From assembly GCF_003633755.1 (NCBI RefSeq), contig NZ_RBIL01000002.1:1860001-1924000 (forward strand): a DNA stretch of 64,000 nt, read 5' to 3'. The DNA is from Solirubrobacter pauli (GTDB lineage: Bacteria; Actinomycetota; Thermoleophilia; Solirubrobacterales; Solirubrobacteraceae). A program made the translations under genes and the position numbers. The notes beneath the pieces are model-generated. The model was not told the DNA's origin and made no database searches. It was given only the letters and a program-made list of their open reading frames with translations. Positions 1-8,745 of the stretch are shown here, piece by piece. Positions within the stretch are counted from its first letter, which is position 1. Each line of letters begins with the position of its first letter.

Positions 1-561
1 CTGCAGATCGAGCTCAAGCGGATCCAGCAGGACGTCGGCATCACGTTCGTGCACGTGACCCACGATCAGGAGGAGGCCATGAGCATGGCCGACACGATCG
101 CGGTCATGAACGGCGGCAAGATCGAGCAGGCGGGCTCGGCCACCGATCTCTACGAGCGCCCGCGCACCGCGTTCGTCGCCAACTTCCTCGGCATCTCGAA
201 CCTGATCGACGCGAAGGTCACCGGCGACCAGCGCGTGACCACGCACGACGGCGCGCAGCTCCATGCGCCCGAGTGCGCCGGGCTCACCGGCGACGTGCGG
301 ATCGGCGTGCGCCCGGAGAAGATCACGCTCGTCCCCGCCGGCGAGGCCGTGCCCGACGGGTCGAACGTCCTCAAGGGCAAGATCCTCGTGGCGGCGTTCC
401 TCGGCGTCTCGATCCAGTACGTCATCCAGGCCGCCGGTGGCGAGGAGCTCAACGTGTTCGCGCAGAACTTCAGCGGCTCCGAGCCCGAGGCGCTGGCCGT
501 CGGCCGCGAGGTGCAGCTCGTCTGGCGGCCGGAGCACACGTTCGTGGTGGAACGTGGCTGA
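1..561 (+). CDS. potA: Spermidine/putrescine ABC transporter ATP-binding protein, 3' part
   Basis: This is the C-terminal 186 residues of an ABC ATPase; the start lies outside the window. The visible part opens just before the switch (H-loop) segment 'HVTHDQEEAMSMAD' and continues into a TOBE-type beta domain with the family-typical 'VRIGVRPEKI'. Walker A, the signature and Walker B are upstream of the window. It would energise import of polyamines or a related cation through the two permeases encoded next. Its stop overlaps the start of the binding-protein gene by 8 bp, so the four genes form one translationally coupled operon. The substrate is inferred from the Pot-type binding protein and permeases. 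Confidence 0.88.
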   Translation: MQIELKRIQQDVGITFVHVTHDQEEAMSMADTIAVMNGGKIEQAGSATDLYERPRTAFVANFLGISNLIDAKVTGDQRVTTHDGAQLHAPECAGLTGDVRIGVRPEKITLVPAGEAVPDGSNVLKGKILVAAFLGVSIQYVIQAAGGEELNVFAQNFSGSEPEALAVGREVQLVWRPEHTFVVERG

Positions 562-1705
562 GCACACCCGCCGCCGGTTCCTCGGCCGCGGCGGCTCGCT
601 GGCGCTGGCCTACGCGCTCGCGGGCTGCGGGATCGAGGGGACGCTCGAGCAGGCCGAGAAGGCCGCGACGCCGATCCCCGAGATCACCCACAAGAAGGTC
701 CCGATCGGCAACTGGACGTTCTCGAACTGGCCGCTGTACATGGACAAGGCCATCCTCAAGGACTTCGACAAGCAGTTCGGCGGCCACGTCAAGTACGTCG
801 AGGAGATCAACGACAACGACGAGTTCTACGGCAAGGTCCGCCAGCAGCTGCAGTCCGGCACCGCGATCGGGCGCGACATCGTGACGCTGACGGACTACAT
901 GGCGGTCAAGTGGGTCCGCAACCGCTACGTCGAGCCGCTCGACAAGAAGAACATGCCGAACGTCGTCAAGAACCTCGTCGACAACCTCAAGTCGGTGCCG
1001 TACGACAAGAAGCGCGAGTTCACGGTGCCGTACCAGTCGGGCGCGATCGGGCTCGGGTACAACCCGAAGAAGACCGGCCGCAAGCTCAACTCGGTCAACG
1101 ACCTGTTCGACCCGGCGTTCAAGGGCCGCGTGACCATGTTCACCGAGCCCTACGACTCGGCCGGCACGACGTTGCTCGGCATGGGCATCGACCCGACGAC
1201 GGCCAAGATCGACCAGATCCTCGCCGCCATCGACAAGATCGGCAAGGCCGCCGACGCCGGCCAGTTCCGGCGCTTCACCGGCAACGACTACTCGACCGAC
1301 CTCGCGAAGGGCAACATCTGGGTCGCGCTCGCCTACTCGGGCGATCTCGTCCAGCTGCAGAGCGACAACCCGGAGCTGGAGTTCGTCTACCCCGACGAGG
1401 GCGCGATGACCTTCACGGACAACATGATGGTCCCGGCCAAGGCGGAGCACATCTACGCCGCCGAGACGATGATGAACTTCCTGTACGAGCCGGAGATCGC
1501 CGCCAAGCTCGCGATCTTCGTCAACTACCTCTCGCCGGTGAAGGGCGTCCAGGAGATCGTCCAGAAGACCGACCCGGACATCGCCGAGAACCCGCTGATC
1601 TTCCCGCCGGACGAGATCCGCGCGAAGCTGCATTCCTACCCCGCGCTCTCGGACTCCGACGAGCGGACCATGAAGGAGGCGATGGCGAAGGTGACGGGCG
1701 CCTGA
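554..1705 (+). CDS. potD: Extracellular polyamine-type solute-binding lipoprotein, Tat-exported
   Basis: 383 residues, PotD/spermidine-putrescine-binding family. The GTG at 554 is chosen because it gives an N-terminus with a twin-arginine stretch (RRRFLG, residues 6-11) followed by a lipobox LAGC with Cys25; longer readings only run into the potA frame. Export by Tat and then lipid anchoring outside the membrane is inferred. The body has the family pattern 'NWTFSNWPLYMDKAILKDF' near residues 50-70 and the 'YQSGAIGLGYN' segment. The gene overlaps potA by 8 bp and its TGA shares a base with the potB ATG. Specificity (putrescine, spermidine or another amine) cannot be read from sequence. Confidence 0.9.
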   Translation: MAEHTRRRFLGRGGSLALAYALAGCGIEGTLEQAEKAATPIPEITHKKVPIGNWTFSNWPLYMDKAILKDFDKQFGGHVKYVEEINDNDEFYGKVRQQLQSGTAIGRDIVTLTDYMAVKWVRNRYVEPLDKKNMPNVVKNLVDNLKSVPYDKKREFTVPYQSGAIGLGYNPKKTGRKLNSVNDLFDPAFKGRVTMFTEPYDSAGTTLLGMGIDPTTAKIDQILAAIDKIGKAADAGQFRRFTGNDYSTDLAKGNIWVALAYSGDLVQLQSDNPELEFVYPDEGAMTFTDNMMVPAKAEHIYAAETMMNFLYEPEIAAKLAIFVNYLSPVKGVQEIVQKTDPDIAENPLIFPPDEIRAKLHSYPALSDSDERTMKEAMAKVTGA

Positions 1706-2568
1706 TGAGCCTCAACACGCGCCGCAAGCTCCTCCCCTGGCTGTTCATCGGCCCCGGCCTGCTGTGGCTGCTGATCTTCTTCCTGTACCCGCTGCTCAAC
1801 CAGGCGTCCGTGTCGCTGATGACCGGCAACCCCGAGCAGGGCTACGAGCTGACGTGGGCGTTCCACAACTACTGGGACGCGATCTCCGAGTACAAGGAGC
1901 AGTTCGGCCGCTCGATCGCCTACGCGGGCATCTCGACGCTGCTGTGCCTGATCATCGGCTTCCCGCTCGCCTACTTCACGGCGTTCCACGCGGGCCGCTG
2001 GAAGAGCTTCATCCTGCTGCTGATCATCCTGCCGTTCTTCATGAGCTACGTGCTGCGGACGGTGGCCTGGCAGCTGATCCTGTCCGACGACGGCGCGGTG
2101 GTGAGCTTCTTCCAGAAGATCGGGCTCGTCAGCGACGACGGGCGCCTGCTCGCGTCGAGGACCGCCGTGATCGCCGGCATCACCTACAACTTCCTGCCGT
2201 TCATGGCGCTGCCGCTGTACGTGGCGCTGGAGAAGATCGACCCGCGCCTGCTGGAGGCGGCGACCGACCTCTACGCGTCACGCGCGACCGCGTTCCGCAA
2301 GGTGACCGTGCCGCTGGCGCTGCCGGGCATCTTCGCCGGATCGCTGCTGACGTTCATCCCGGCGTGCGGTGACTTCGTGAACGCCGCGCTGCTCGGCACG
2401 CCGCAGCAGTACATGATCGGCAACGTCATCCAGTCGAAGTTCCTGAACATCCTCGACTACCCGCAGGCCGCGGCGCTCAGCTTCACGCTGATGCTGTTCA
2501 TCCTCGTCGGGATCTTCCTGTACGCGCGGGTGCTCGGCGCCCGCAACCTCACCCAGGCGGCGATCTGA
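1705..2568 (+). CDS. potB: Polyamine ABC transporter permease PotB
   Basis: 287 residues, binding-protein-dependent transport permease. About six hydrophobic helices are visible, the first at 'WLFIGPGLLWLLIFFLYPLL'. The cytoplasmic EAA-type loop reads 'EAATDLYASRATAFRKVTVPLALPGI' in two adjoining pieces, which contacts the ATPase. Start ATG overlaps the potD stop (TGATG) and its own TGA overlaps the potC ATG in the same way. It pairs with PotC to form the membrane channel of the importer. Confidence 0.9.
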   Translation: MSLNTRRKLLPWLFIGPGLLWLLIFFLYPLLNQASVSLMTGNPEQGYELTWAFHNYWDAISEYKEQFGRSIAYAGISTLLCLIIGFPLAYFTAFHAGRWKSFILLLIILPFFMSYVLRTVAWQLILSDDGAVVSFFQKIGLVSDDGRLLASRTAVIAGITYNFLPFMALPLYVALEKIDPRLLEAATDLYASRATAFRKVTVPLALPGIFAGSLLTFIPACGDFVNAALLGTPQQYMIGNVIQSKFLNILDYPQAAALSFTLMLFILVGIFLYARVLGARNLTQAAI

Positions 2569-3455
2569 TGGCAGTCGAAGCCGCACCCGCCGCCGGGCGG
2601 GCCGTCGAGGAAGAGATCGCGGGGCCGCCGACCGGTGGCGGGTCCAAAGGCCGCGACAAGCTCCGCCACGGGCTGCTGGCCCTGTGGTCGGTGCTCGCGC
2701 TGCTGTACCTGTTCATCCCGGTCTTCATCGTCGTCCTGTTCTCGTTCAACGACAACCAGGGCCGCTTCAACTTCACCTGGCAGGGCTTCACGCTCCGCCA
2801 CTGGGCCGACCCGTTCGCGGACCCGGACCTGGCGAAGGCGCTGACCAACAGCGTGGAGATCGCGCTGATCTCGACCGCGATCGCCACGGCGCTCGGCACG
2901 TTCATGGCGATGGCGCTCGTCCGCTACCGCTTCCGCGGCCGCAGCACGGTCGACTTCTTCGTGTTCATGCCGCTCTCGTCCCCCGAGGTCGTGCTCGGCG
3001 CGGCGCTGCTGGCGATGTTCCTCACGCTCAACATCAACACGGGCTTCGTGACGATCGTGATCGCCCACGTGATGTTCACCGTCTCCTACGTGGTGGTGAC
3101 CGTGAAGGCCCGATTGGAGGGCATGGACCGCCACATCGAGGAGGCGGCCATGGACCTCGGGGCGACCGAGTGGACCACGTTCCGAAAAGTCACGTTGCCG
3201 ATGATCGCGCCCGGCGTCGCCGCCGCGGCGATGCTCGCGGCCGCGATCTCGTTCGACGACTACGTCATCACGTCGTTCAACGCCGGCCAGACGCAGACGT
3301 TCCCGCTGTTCATCTTCGGCGCGACCCGCCAGGGCGTGCCGGCCGAGGTCAACGTCCTGGCGACGATGCTGCTGATCGTCGTCCTCGGCCTGATGGGCGT
3401 CAACCTGCTGATCCAGCGTGCGCTGGCGCGGCGGGACTCGAAGCGGACGGACTGA
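2568..3455 (+). CDS. potC: Polyamine ABC transporter permease PotC
   Basis: 295 residues, second permease of the importer. A cytoplasmic N-terminal tail of about 35 residues, rich in Ala and Gly, precedes the first helix ('LWSVLALLYLFIPVFIVVLF'). The EAA loop is 'EEAAMDLGATEWTTFRKVTL'. Last gene of the potABCD operon; it starts on the potB stop (TGATG). Its 3' 56 bp overlap the 3' end of the convergent ATPase gene on the other strand (3400-4551), so the two operons run into each other without a spacer. Confidence 0.9.
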   Translation: MAVEAAPAAGRAVEEEIAGPPTGGGSKGRDKLRHGLLALWSVLALLYLFIPVFIVVLFSFNDNQGRFNFTWQGFTLRHWADPFADPDLAKALTNSVEIALISTAIATALGTFMAMALVRYRFRGRSTVDFFVFMPLSSPEVVLGAALLAMFLTLNINTGFVTIVIAHVMFTVSYVVVTVKARLEGMDRHIEEAAMDLGATEWTTFRKVTLPMIAPGVAAAAMLAAAISFDDYVITSFNAGQTQTFPLFIFGATRQGVPAEVNVLATMLLIVVLGLMGVNLLIQRALARRDSKRTD

Positions 3456-4551
3456 GCGCCTTCCCCGTCTCGACGTCGAAGTGATGCAGGCGATCCGGGT
3501 CGAGCGTGAGCTCGATCCGGTCGCCGACCGCGATCGGCGCGCGGGCGTCGAGGACGACGGTGAACGACGCGCGGTCGTCCTCGGCGAGCAGGACGTCGTC
3601 GTCGGCGGCGCTCGCGTCGAGGGCGTCGGCCAGCGCCGCGCTGCGCAGGCGCGGGGCGTCGATGCCCGCCACGACGTGCGTCTCCGTGCCGAGCCGCTCG
3701 ACGACCTGGACGACGGCCGGGATGCCCGGGCCGAGCTTGAGGTCATGCGGGCGGATGCCCAGGATGCAGCGGCCCTCGACCGGCGACGGCACCGAGCACG
3801 TGCCGAAGCGGCCGCCGTCGGCCTCGACCAGGTTCATCGCGGGTGAGCCGATGAAGGCGGCCACGAACAGGTTCGCGGGATGGTCGAAGAGCTGCTCGGG
3901 CGTGTCGCACTGCTGCAGAACGCCGCCGCGCAGGACCGCGACGCGCTGGCCGAGCGTCATCGCCTCGACCTGATCGTGGGTGACGTAGACCGTCGTCACG
4001 CCGAGGCGCTCGTGCAGGCGGGAGAGCTGGGCGCGCATCGAGACGCGCAGCTTCGCGTCGAGGTTGCTGAGCGGCTCGTCCATCAGGAACGCCTGCGGCT
4101 CGCGCACGATCGCCCGGCCCATGGCCACGCGCTGGCGTTGGCCGCCCGACAGCTCGCCGGGCTTGCGGTCGAGCATCTCCTCCAGGCCGAGGATGCGCGC
4201 CACGTCGTCGACGCGCTGCGCGATCTCGGCCTTGCTCGTCTTGCGCAGCTTGAGCCCGAACCCGAGGTTCTGGCGCACGGAGAGGTGCGGGTAGAGCGCG
4301 TAGCTCTGGAAGACCATCGCGATGTCGCGCTTGCGGGGATCGAGCAGCGTCACGTCGCGGCCGCCGATGTGGATCGTGCCGGACGTCACCTCCTCGATCC
4401 CGGCGATCAGCTTCAGCAGCGTCGACTTGCCGCAGCCGGAGGGCCCGACGAGCACCATGAACTCGCCCTCCTGCACCTCCAGCGAGACGTCGTCGACGGC
4501 CATCGGCCCGTTCTTGTAGGCCTTCGACACCGCGTCGATGCGGATGCTCAA
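3400..4551 (-). CDS. Sugar ABC transporter ATP-binding protein (UgpC/MsiK type)
   Basis: 383 residues. Walker A 'GPSGCGKST', Q-loop 'MVFQSYALYPH', signature 'LSGGQRQRVAMGRAI', Walker B 'AFLMDEPLSNLDAKL' and H-loop 'YVTHDQVEAM' are all present, followed by a C-terminal regulatory TOBE/OB domain ('ILGIRPHDL'). No ATG fits; the TTG start is chosen because an AGGAGG ribosome site lies 6 nt upstream and the TTG overlaps the nagA stop as TTGA. It is the last gene of the amino-sugar operon and presumably powers the two permeases at 5639-7425. The C-terminus overlaps potC by 56 bp tail to tail. Confidence 0.88.
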   Translation of the reverse strand: MSIRIDAVSKAYKNGPMAVDDVSLEVQEGEFMVLVGPSGCGKSTLLKLIAGIEEVTSGTIHIGGRDVTLLDPRKRDIAMVFQSYALYPHLSVRQNLGFGLKLRKTSKAEIAQRVDDVARILGLEEMLDRKPGELSGGQRQRVAMGRAIVREPQAFLMDEPLSNLDAKLRVSMRAQLSRLHERLGVTTVYVTHDQVEAMTLGQRVAVLRGGVLQQCDTPEQLFDHPANLFVAAFIGSPAMNLVEADGGRFGTCSVPSPVEGRCILGIRPHDLKLGPGIPAVVQVVERLGTETHVVAGIDAPRLRSAALADALDASAADDDVLLAEDDRASFTVVLDARAPIAVGDRIELTLDPDRLHHFDVETGKALSPSASSPAAPAHAGSAG

Positions 4552-5642
4552 CTTCGTCCTCCTACGCGTTCGCGGCCGTCGACCAGGACTTGCCGGATCT
4601 CGAGGCGGTCGTCGAGCACCACGACGTCCGCCGGCGCCCCGGGGGCAAGGCGTCCGAGATCCGGCCGGCCCGCGACCCGCGCGGGCACTGCGCTCGCAGC
4701 CGTGAGGGCGGCTTCGAGGCTCACGCCGAGGGAGTGCAGGTTGCGCACGGCCTCGATCATCGTCAACGCGCTGCCCGCGAGCTGGCCCTCGGGGCCGCGG
4801 ACGACGCCGTCCTCGGCCTCGATCCGGCGCCCGCCCAGCACGAACTCGCCGTCGCCCATACCGGCGGCGGGCGCCGCGTCGGTGACGAGCGCGAGCCGAC
4901 CGCCGGCGGCGTTCCACGCGACCCGGACCGTGTCCGGCGCGACGTGATGCAGGTCCACGATCATCTGCACCAGCACATCGTGCCGGGCGAGCGCGGCGAA
5001 GCCAACACTCGGATCGCGTGACGTCGACGGGCGCATGGCGTTGAAGAGGTGGGTGACCGTCGTGATCCCGCGGTCGAAGCCCAGGTGTGCCTCGGCGGCG
5101 GTGGCGTCGGTGTGGCCGGCGCTGACCGTGACCCCGCGCGCGACCAGCTCGTCGACGAGCTCGAACGCCCCCGGCAGCTCCGGCGCCAGCGTCATTTGGG
5201 ACACCGGGGCGATGTCCAGCAACCGGCGCAGGAGCGCGAGGTCGGGCGCGGAGAGATGCGCGGGGTCGTGCACGCCCGCGCGGCGCGGTGACAGGAACGG
5301 GCCTTCCAGGTGCGCGCCGAGGACGCGCGCGCCGATGCCGCCCGCGGGCATCTTGCGCAGCGCGTCCAGCAGCGCGGACTCCGGCGCGGTCACGAACGTC
5401 GGCTGGAACGCCGTCGTGCCCGTCGCCAGCAGCGCCTCCCCCACCCGCACGTACCCCTCGTGGTCGGTGGCCATCAGGTCCACGCCCGCGAAGCCGTTGA
5501 CCTGGAGGTCGACGAAGCCCGGCGCGGCGATCCCGCTGCCGGCGCCCGAGAGCCCGACCTCGACGATCGACCCGCCGTCGACCGACACGTCGCCGGGAAC
5601 GAACGTTCCGTCCACCAGCGCGGCTGAGACTCCGAGCCTCAT
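4548..5642 (-). CDS. nagA: N-acetylglucosamine-6-phosphate deacetylase
   Basis: 364 residues, amidohydrolase superfamily. Removes the acetyl group of GlcNAc-6-P to give glucosamine-6-P in the cytoplasm. The family signatures are in place: 'DLQVNGFAGVDL' (45-56), metal ligand Glu113 in 'HLEGPFLSP', His177 in 'AGHTDA', His198 in 'THLFNAM' and catalytic Asp255 in 'VTDAAPAAG'. The ATG overlaps the stop of the upstream permease gene (ATGA) and its TGA overlaps the TTG of the ATPase gene. Its presence in the operon is the main reason for assigning GlcNAc or a GlcNAc oligomer to the transporter. No nagB is seen in the window. Confidence 0.93.
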   Translation of the reverse strand: MRLGVSAALVDGTFVPGDVSVDGGSIVEVGLSGAGSGIAAPGFVDLQVNGFAGVDLMATDHEGYVRVGEALLATGTTAFQPTFVTAPESALLDALRKMPAGGIGARVLGAHLEGPFLSPRRAGVHDPAHLSAPDLALLRRLLDIAPVSQMTLAPELPGAFELVDELVARGVTVSAGHTDATAAEAHLGFDRGITTVTHLFNAMRPSTSRDPSVGFAALARHDVLVQMIVDLHHVAPDTVRVAWNAAGGRLALVTDAAPAAGMGDGEFVLGGRRIEAEDGVVRGPEGQLAGSALTMIEAVRNLHSLGVSLEAALTAASAVPARVAGRPDLGRLAPGAPADVVVLDDRLEIRQVLVDGRERVGGRS

Positions 5643-6466
5643 CCTTTGACCGCTCCCGCGGTGCGCGCCGTCATCAGGTGCTTGCGCGCGAGCACGAAGA
5701 CGATCGCGACCGGCAGCGTGTAGAGCACCGACGTCGCCATCACGGCGCCCCAGTCGGTGTCGCCGCGCCCCACGAACGACTGCAGCACCAGCGGCACCGT
5801 CTTGCGGTCCTCGTCGTTGATGAACGTCAGCGCAAGGAGGAACTCCTTCCAGCCCTCGAGGAAGCTCAGCACGGCCGTGACCGCCAGCCCGGGTGCCGCG
5901 AGCGGCAGCACGACCCGCCACATCGCCCCGATCCGCGTCGCCCCGTCGATCCGCGCCGCGTGCTCGAGCTCGTCCGGGATCGACAGGACGAAGCCACGCA
6001 TCACCCAGATCGCCAGCGGCACGCTGAACGCCAGGTAGGTGATGATCAGCGACCAGTACGTGCCCAGCAGCCCCGCCTTGCGCATGGTCACGAACAGCGG
6101 GATCACGAGCACGACGAGCGGGAACATCTGCGTCATCAGCACGAGGATCAGCAGGATCCGCGTGATCCGCGCCCGGTAGCGGGCGAGCACGTAGGCCGCG
6201 CCGGCGCTGACCAGCAGGCAGATGACCATGGTCCCGCTGGCCACGATCAGCGAGTTCAGCAGCGCACGGCCGACGTGCCCCTCGCCGAGCACGCGCGGGT
6301 ACTGGTCCCACTGCGGGTCCGACGGCCACAGGTCGGGCGTGCGCGTGTAGATCTCCGACCGCGGCTTCAGCGACGTGATCACGACCCAGTAGACGGGGAA
6401 CAGCGCGAACGTCGACACGGCGATCATCGCGAGGTACATCCATCCGCGCTTGAGCAGCCACCTCAC
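5639..6466 (-). CDS. Carbohydrate ABC transporter permease (MalG/NgcG type)
   Basis: 275 residues. Six hydrophobic helices; the periplasm-side loop after helix 1 has 'VITSLKPRSEIYTRTP', usual for MalG-like proteins, and the EAA loop is 'EHAARIDGATRIGAMWRVVL'. The GTG start shares four bases with the upstream permease stop (GTGA). Together with the 6463-7425 product it forms the channel for the sugar bound by the 7422-8714 lipoprotein. Amino-sugar specificity is inferred from the neighbouring nagA and the operator type. Confidence 0.88.
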   Translation of the reverse strand: MRWLLKRGWMYLAMIAVSTFALFPVYWVVITSLKPRSEIYTRTPDLWPSDPQWDQYPRVLGEGHVGRALLNSLIVASGTMVICLLVSAGAAYVLARYRARITRILLILVLMTQMFPLVVLVIPLFVTMRKAGLLGTYWSLIITYLAFSVPLAIWVMRGFVLSIPDELEHAARIDGATRIGAMWRVVLPLAAPGLAVTAVLSFLEGWKEFLLALTFINDEDRKTVPLVLQSFVGRGDTDWGAVMATSVLYTLPVAIVFVLARKHLMTARTAGAVKG

Positions 6467-7425
6467 GCGAGCTCACCCTCCTTGCCGACCAGCCGCACGT
6501 AGATCAGCGCGAACGCCAGCAGGATCACGAACAGCACCACCGCGACCGCGCTTCCCAGCCCGTAGTGCGACAGCGCGAAGCCCTCGCGGTAGGCGGCGAC
6601 CGCGGCGGTGTCGGCCGACCGGTCCGGCACGCCGGCCGCCATCACGTAGATCTGGTCGAAGATCTTGAAGTCCCAGATCGTCGAGAAGATCACCAGCACG
6701 GCGACGATCGGCCGCAGCAGCGGCAGCGTCACCAGCCGGAAGCGCTGGAACGCGTTCGCGCCGTCCACGGCCGCCGCCTGCAGGGTCTCCTTCGGGATCG
6801 TCTGCAGGCCCGCGAGCAGCGACAGCGCCACGAACGGGAACGACTGCCAGACGACCGTGATGAAGATCGCCACGTACGCGGTCTCGCGGTCGGCGAACCA
6901 CGCGAAGTCCTGGAACCCGTCGAACCCGAGGTTCACGAGCCCCCAGTTGACGAAGCCGTAGCGCGCGTCGAACAGCCACTTCCAGATCGCGCTCGCCGCC
7001 AGCGCCGGCACCGCCCACGGCAGCAGCACGGCGATCCCGAACAGCAGGTTGCCCTTGAGCTTCTGGTTGAGCAGCAGCGCGACGCAGAACCCGAGGACCA
7101 TCGTCCCGACCACGCACGCCGTCCCGAACACGACCGTGTTCACGAGCGACGTGCGCAGGTGCTCGTCCGCGAAGACCTCCTTGAAGTTCTCCAGGCCGAC
7201 CCATTCGGAACCGCCGTAGATCAGCTCCCCGAGGCCGGTGTCCGTGAACGACAGGTAGATCGTGCGGACCAGCGGGTAGCCGACCAGGCCCGCGATGATG
7301 GTCAGCGCCGGTAGCAGCAGGAGAACCGGAAGGGTCAGCCGGTTCACCGCTCGACGCGCGACCACCATCGCGGGAGGGCGCGAGGAGGTGCGCCCCGCCT
7401 GGACGGCTGCCGGGGCCGTGCTCAC
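6463..7425 (-). CDS. Carbohydrate ABC transporter permease (MalF/NgcF type)
   Basis: 320 residues. The GTG at 7425 is chosen because it overlaps the stop of the binding-protein gene as GTGA, the same coupling seen between the following genes; it gives an N-terminal cytoplasmic tail of about 30 residues before the first helix 'LTLPVLLLLPALTIIAGLVG'. EAA loop: 'QAAAVDGANAFQRFRLVTLP'. Partner of the MalG-type permease downstream. Confidence 0.87.
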   Translation of the reverse strand: MSTAPAAVQAGRTSSRPPAMVVARRAVNRLTLPVLLLLPALTIIAGLVGYPLVRTIYLSFTDTGLGELIYGGSEWVGLENFKEVFADEHLRTSLVNTVVFGTACVVGTMVLGFCVALLLNQKLKGNLLFGIAVLLPWAVPALAASAIWKWLFDARYGFVNWGLVNLGFDGFQDFAWFADRETAYVAIFITVVWQSFPFVALSLLAGLQTIPKETLQAAAVDGANAFQRFRLVTLPLLRPIVAVLVIFSTIWDFKIFDQIYVMAAGVPDRSADTAAVAAYREGFALSHYGLGSAVAVVLFVILLAFALIYVRLVGKEGELA

Positions 7426-8714
7426 CCGGCGAACTCCTCGTCCATCTTCGTCGCGAGGTTGGCCGCCGCCTGCTGGCCGGTCTCCTCGCCCTTCATGACC
7501 TTCTGGATCTGGCCGTCGAAGATGTTCGCGCCCTCGAGCCCGCCCCACTTCGGCGACGGCGGGTACACGGCGGACGCGTTGAGCAGCTGCTCGGCGAACG
7601 GCTTCCGCTGCTCGTCCTCGAGGTAGCCCGACGCCTGGATGCCGGCCGTCGTGCCCGGCAGGAAGCCGATCTCGCTCGTGAACTTGTTCAGCTGGTCGGG
7701 CTCGAGCATGAAGTCGACGAACGCCGCGCCGAGGTCATGGTTGCCGGACTCGGTGAACTGCACGAGGTGGCTGCCGCCGGCGAACGCCGTGCCCTTGCCC
7801 GACGGCCCGGTCGGCGTGAGCGCGGTGCCGATCTTCTCCTCCAGCTCGGGCTTGGTGGCGATGATCGAGTTGTAGCCCCAGCCGCCGGCGATCAGCATTG
7901 CGATGTCACCGTTGATGAACGCGGTCTGCGCGTCGGGCTCCTCCCAACCGATCGCGGCCTTCGGGACGTAGCCGTCCTTGTAGAACGAGGCGTACCAGTC
8001 GAGCGCCTGCGCGGCCTCGGGCGAGTTGAGCGCGCTCTTCCAGGTGTCGCCGTCCTGGGTCGCGATCTCGCCGCCGGCCTGCCAGATCGTCGGCAGGTAC
8101 ATGTGCTCGGAGAGCCCGGTGAAGCCGACCGGATACACGCCCTTGTCCTTCGCCTTGATCGCCTTGGCCGCGGCCTCCATGTCGTCCCAGGTCTTGGGCG
8201 GCTCGACGCCGGCCTTCTCCAGCAGGTCCTTGCGGTAGATCAGCGAGCGCGCGCCGGCGTACCACGGCTTGCCGTAGACCTTCCCGTCGAGCGTGGCGGC
8301 GTCGACGAGGCTGGAGACGTAGTCGTCCTTGGCGATCTCGGGCTGCTCGAGCAGCGCGCCCTGGTCGGCGAACTCCGGCGTCCAGGTCGTGCCCATCTCG
8401 GCCACGTCCGGCACCTTGCCGCCGGCGATCGCGGTCACGAACTTGTCGTGCGCCTGCGCCCACGGGACGAACTGGATGTCGACCTTCGTGCCGGGGTGCG
8501 CGGCCTCGAAGTCGGTGCCGTACTGCTTGACCACGCCCTGGATCTTCGGTGATCCGGGGTCCATGATCCAGACGCTGATTGAACCTTCGAGCTTGGCGGC
8601 CTTCTCGCCGCCGTCCGTCGACGCGTTCTTGGCCGCGCCTTCGCCGTCATCGCCACCGCACGCCGCTACGACGGTCGCGAGCAGGATCGCGACCGCAATG
8701 CCGAACTGCTTCAT
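7422..8714 (-). CDS. Sugar-binding lipoprotein of the amino-sugar ABC transporter
   Basis: 430 residues, family 1 extracellular solute-binding protein. Lipoprotein signal with lipobox VAAC and Cys19, followed by a Gly/Asp-rich linker. Conserved features include 'WAQAHDKFVTAIAGGKVPDV' and 'GTTWTPEFADQGALL' near residues 85-120, typical of oligosaccharide binders. ATG start with a purine-rich site (GGAAGAGGG) directly upstream. First transport gene of the operon, 31 bp after gntR. The ligand (GlcNAc, chitobiose or another amino sugar) is inferred. Confidence 0.88.
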   Translation of the reverse strand: MKQFGIAVAILLATVVAACGGDDGEGAAKNASTDGGEKAAKLEGSISVWIMDPGSPKIQGVVKQYGTDFEAAHPGTKVDIQFVPWAQAHDKFVTAIAGGKVPDVAEMGTTWTPEFADQGALLEQPEIAKDDYVSSLVDAATLDGKVYGKPWYAGARSLIYRKDLLEKAGVEPPKTWDDMEAAAKAIKAKDKGVYPVGFTGLSEHMYLPTIWQAGGEIATQDGDTWKSALNSPEAAQALDWYASFYKDGYVPKAAIGWEEPDAQTAFINGDIAMLIAGGWGYNSIIATKPELEEKIGTALTPTGPSGKGTAFAGGSHLVQFTESGNHDLGAAFVDFMLEPDQLNKFTSEIGFLPGTTAGIQASGYLEDEQRKPFAEQLLNASAVYPPSPKWGGLEGANIFDGQIQKVMKGEETGQQAAANLATKMDEEFAG

Positions 8715-8745
8715 TCCCTCTTCCTCTCTCTCCTGAAGAACCCGC

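Noticed and set aside
263-560. Extended start of the potD frame at 263
   Set aside because: The extension overlaps potA in another frame and encodes an Arg/Ser-rich shadow; the GTG at 554 gives a clean Tat lipoprotein signal.
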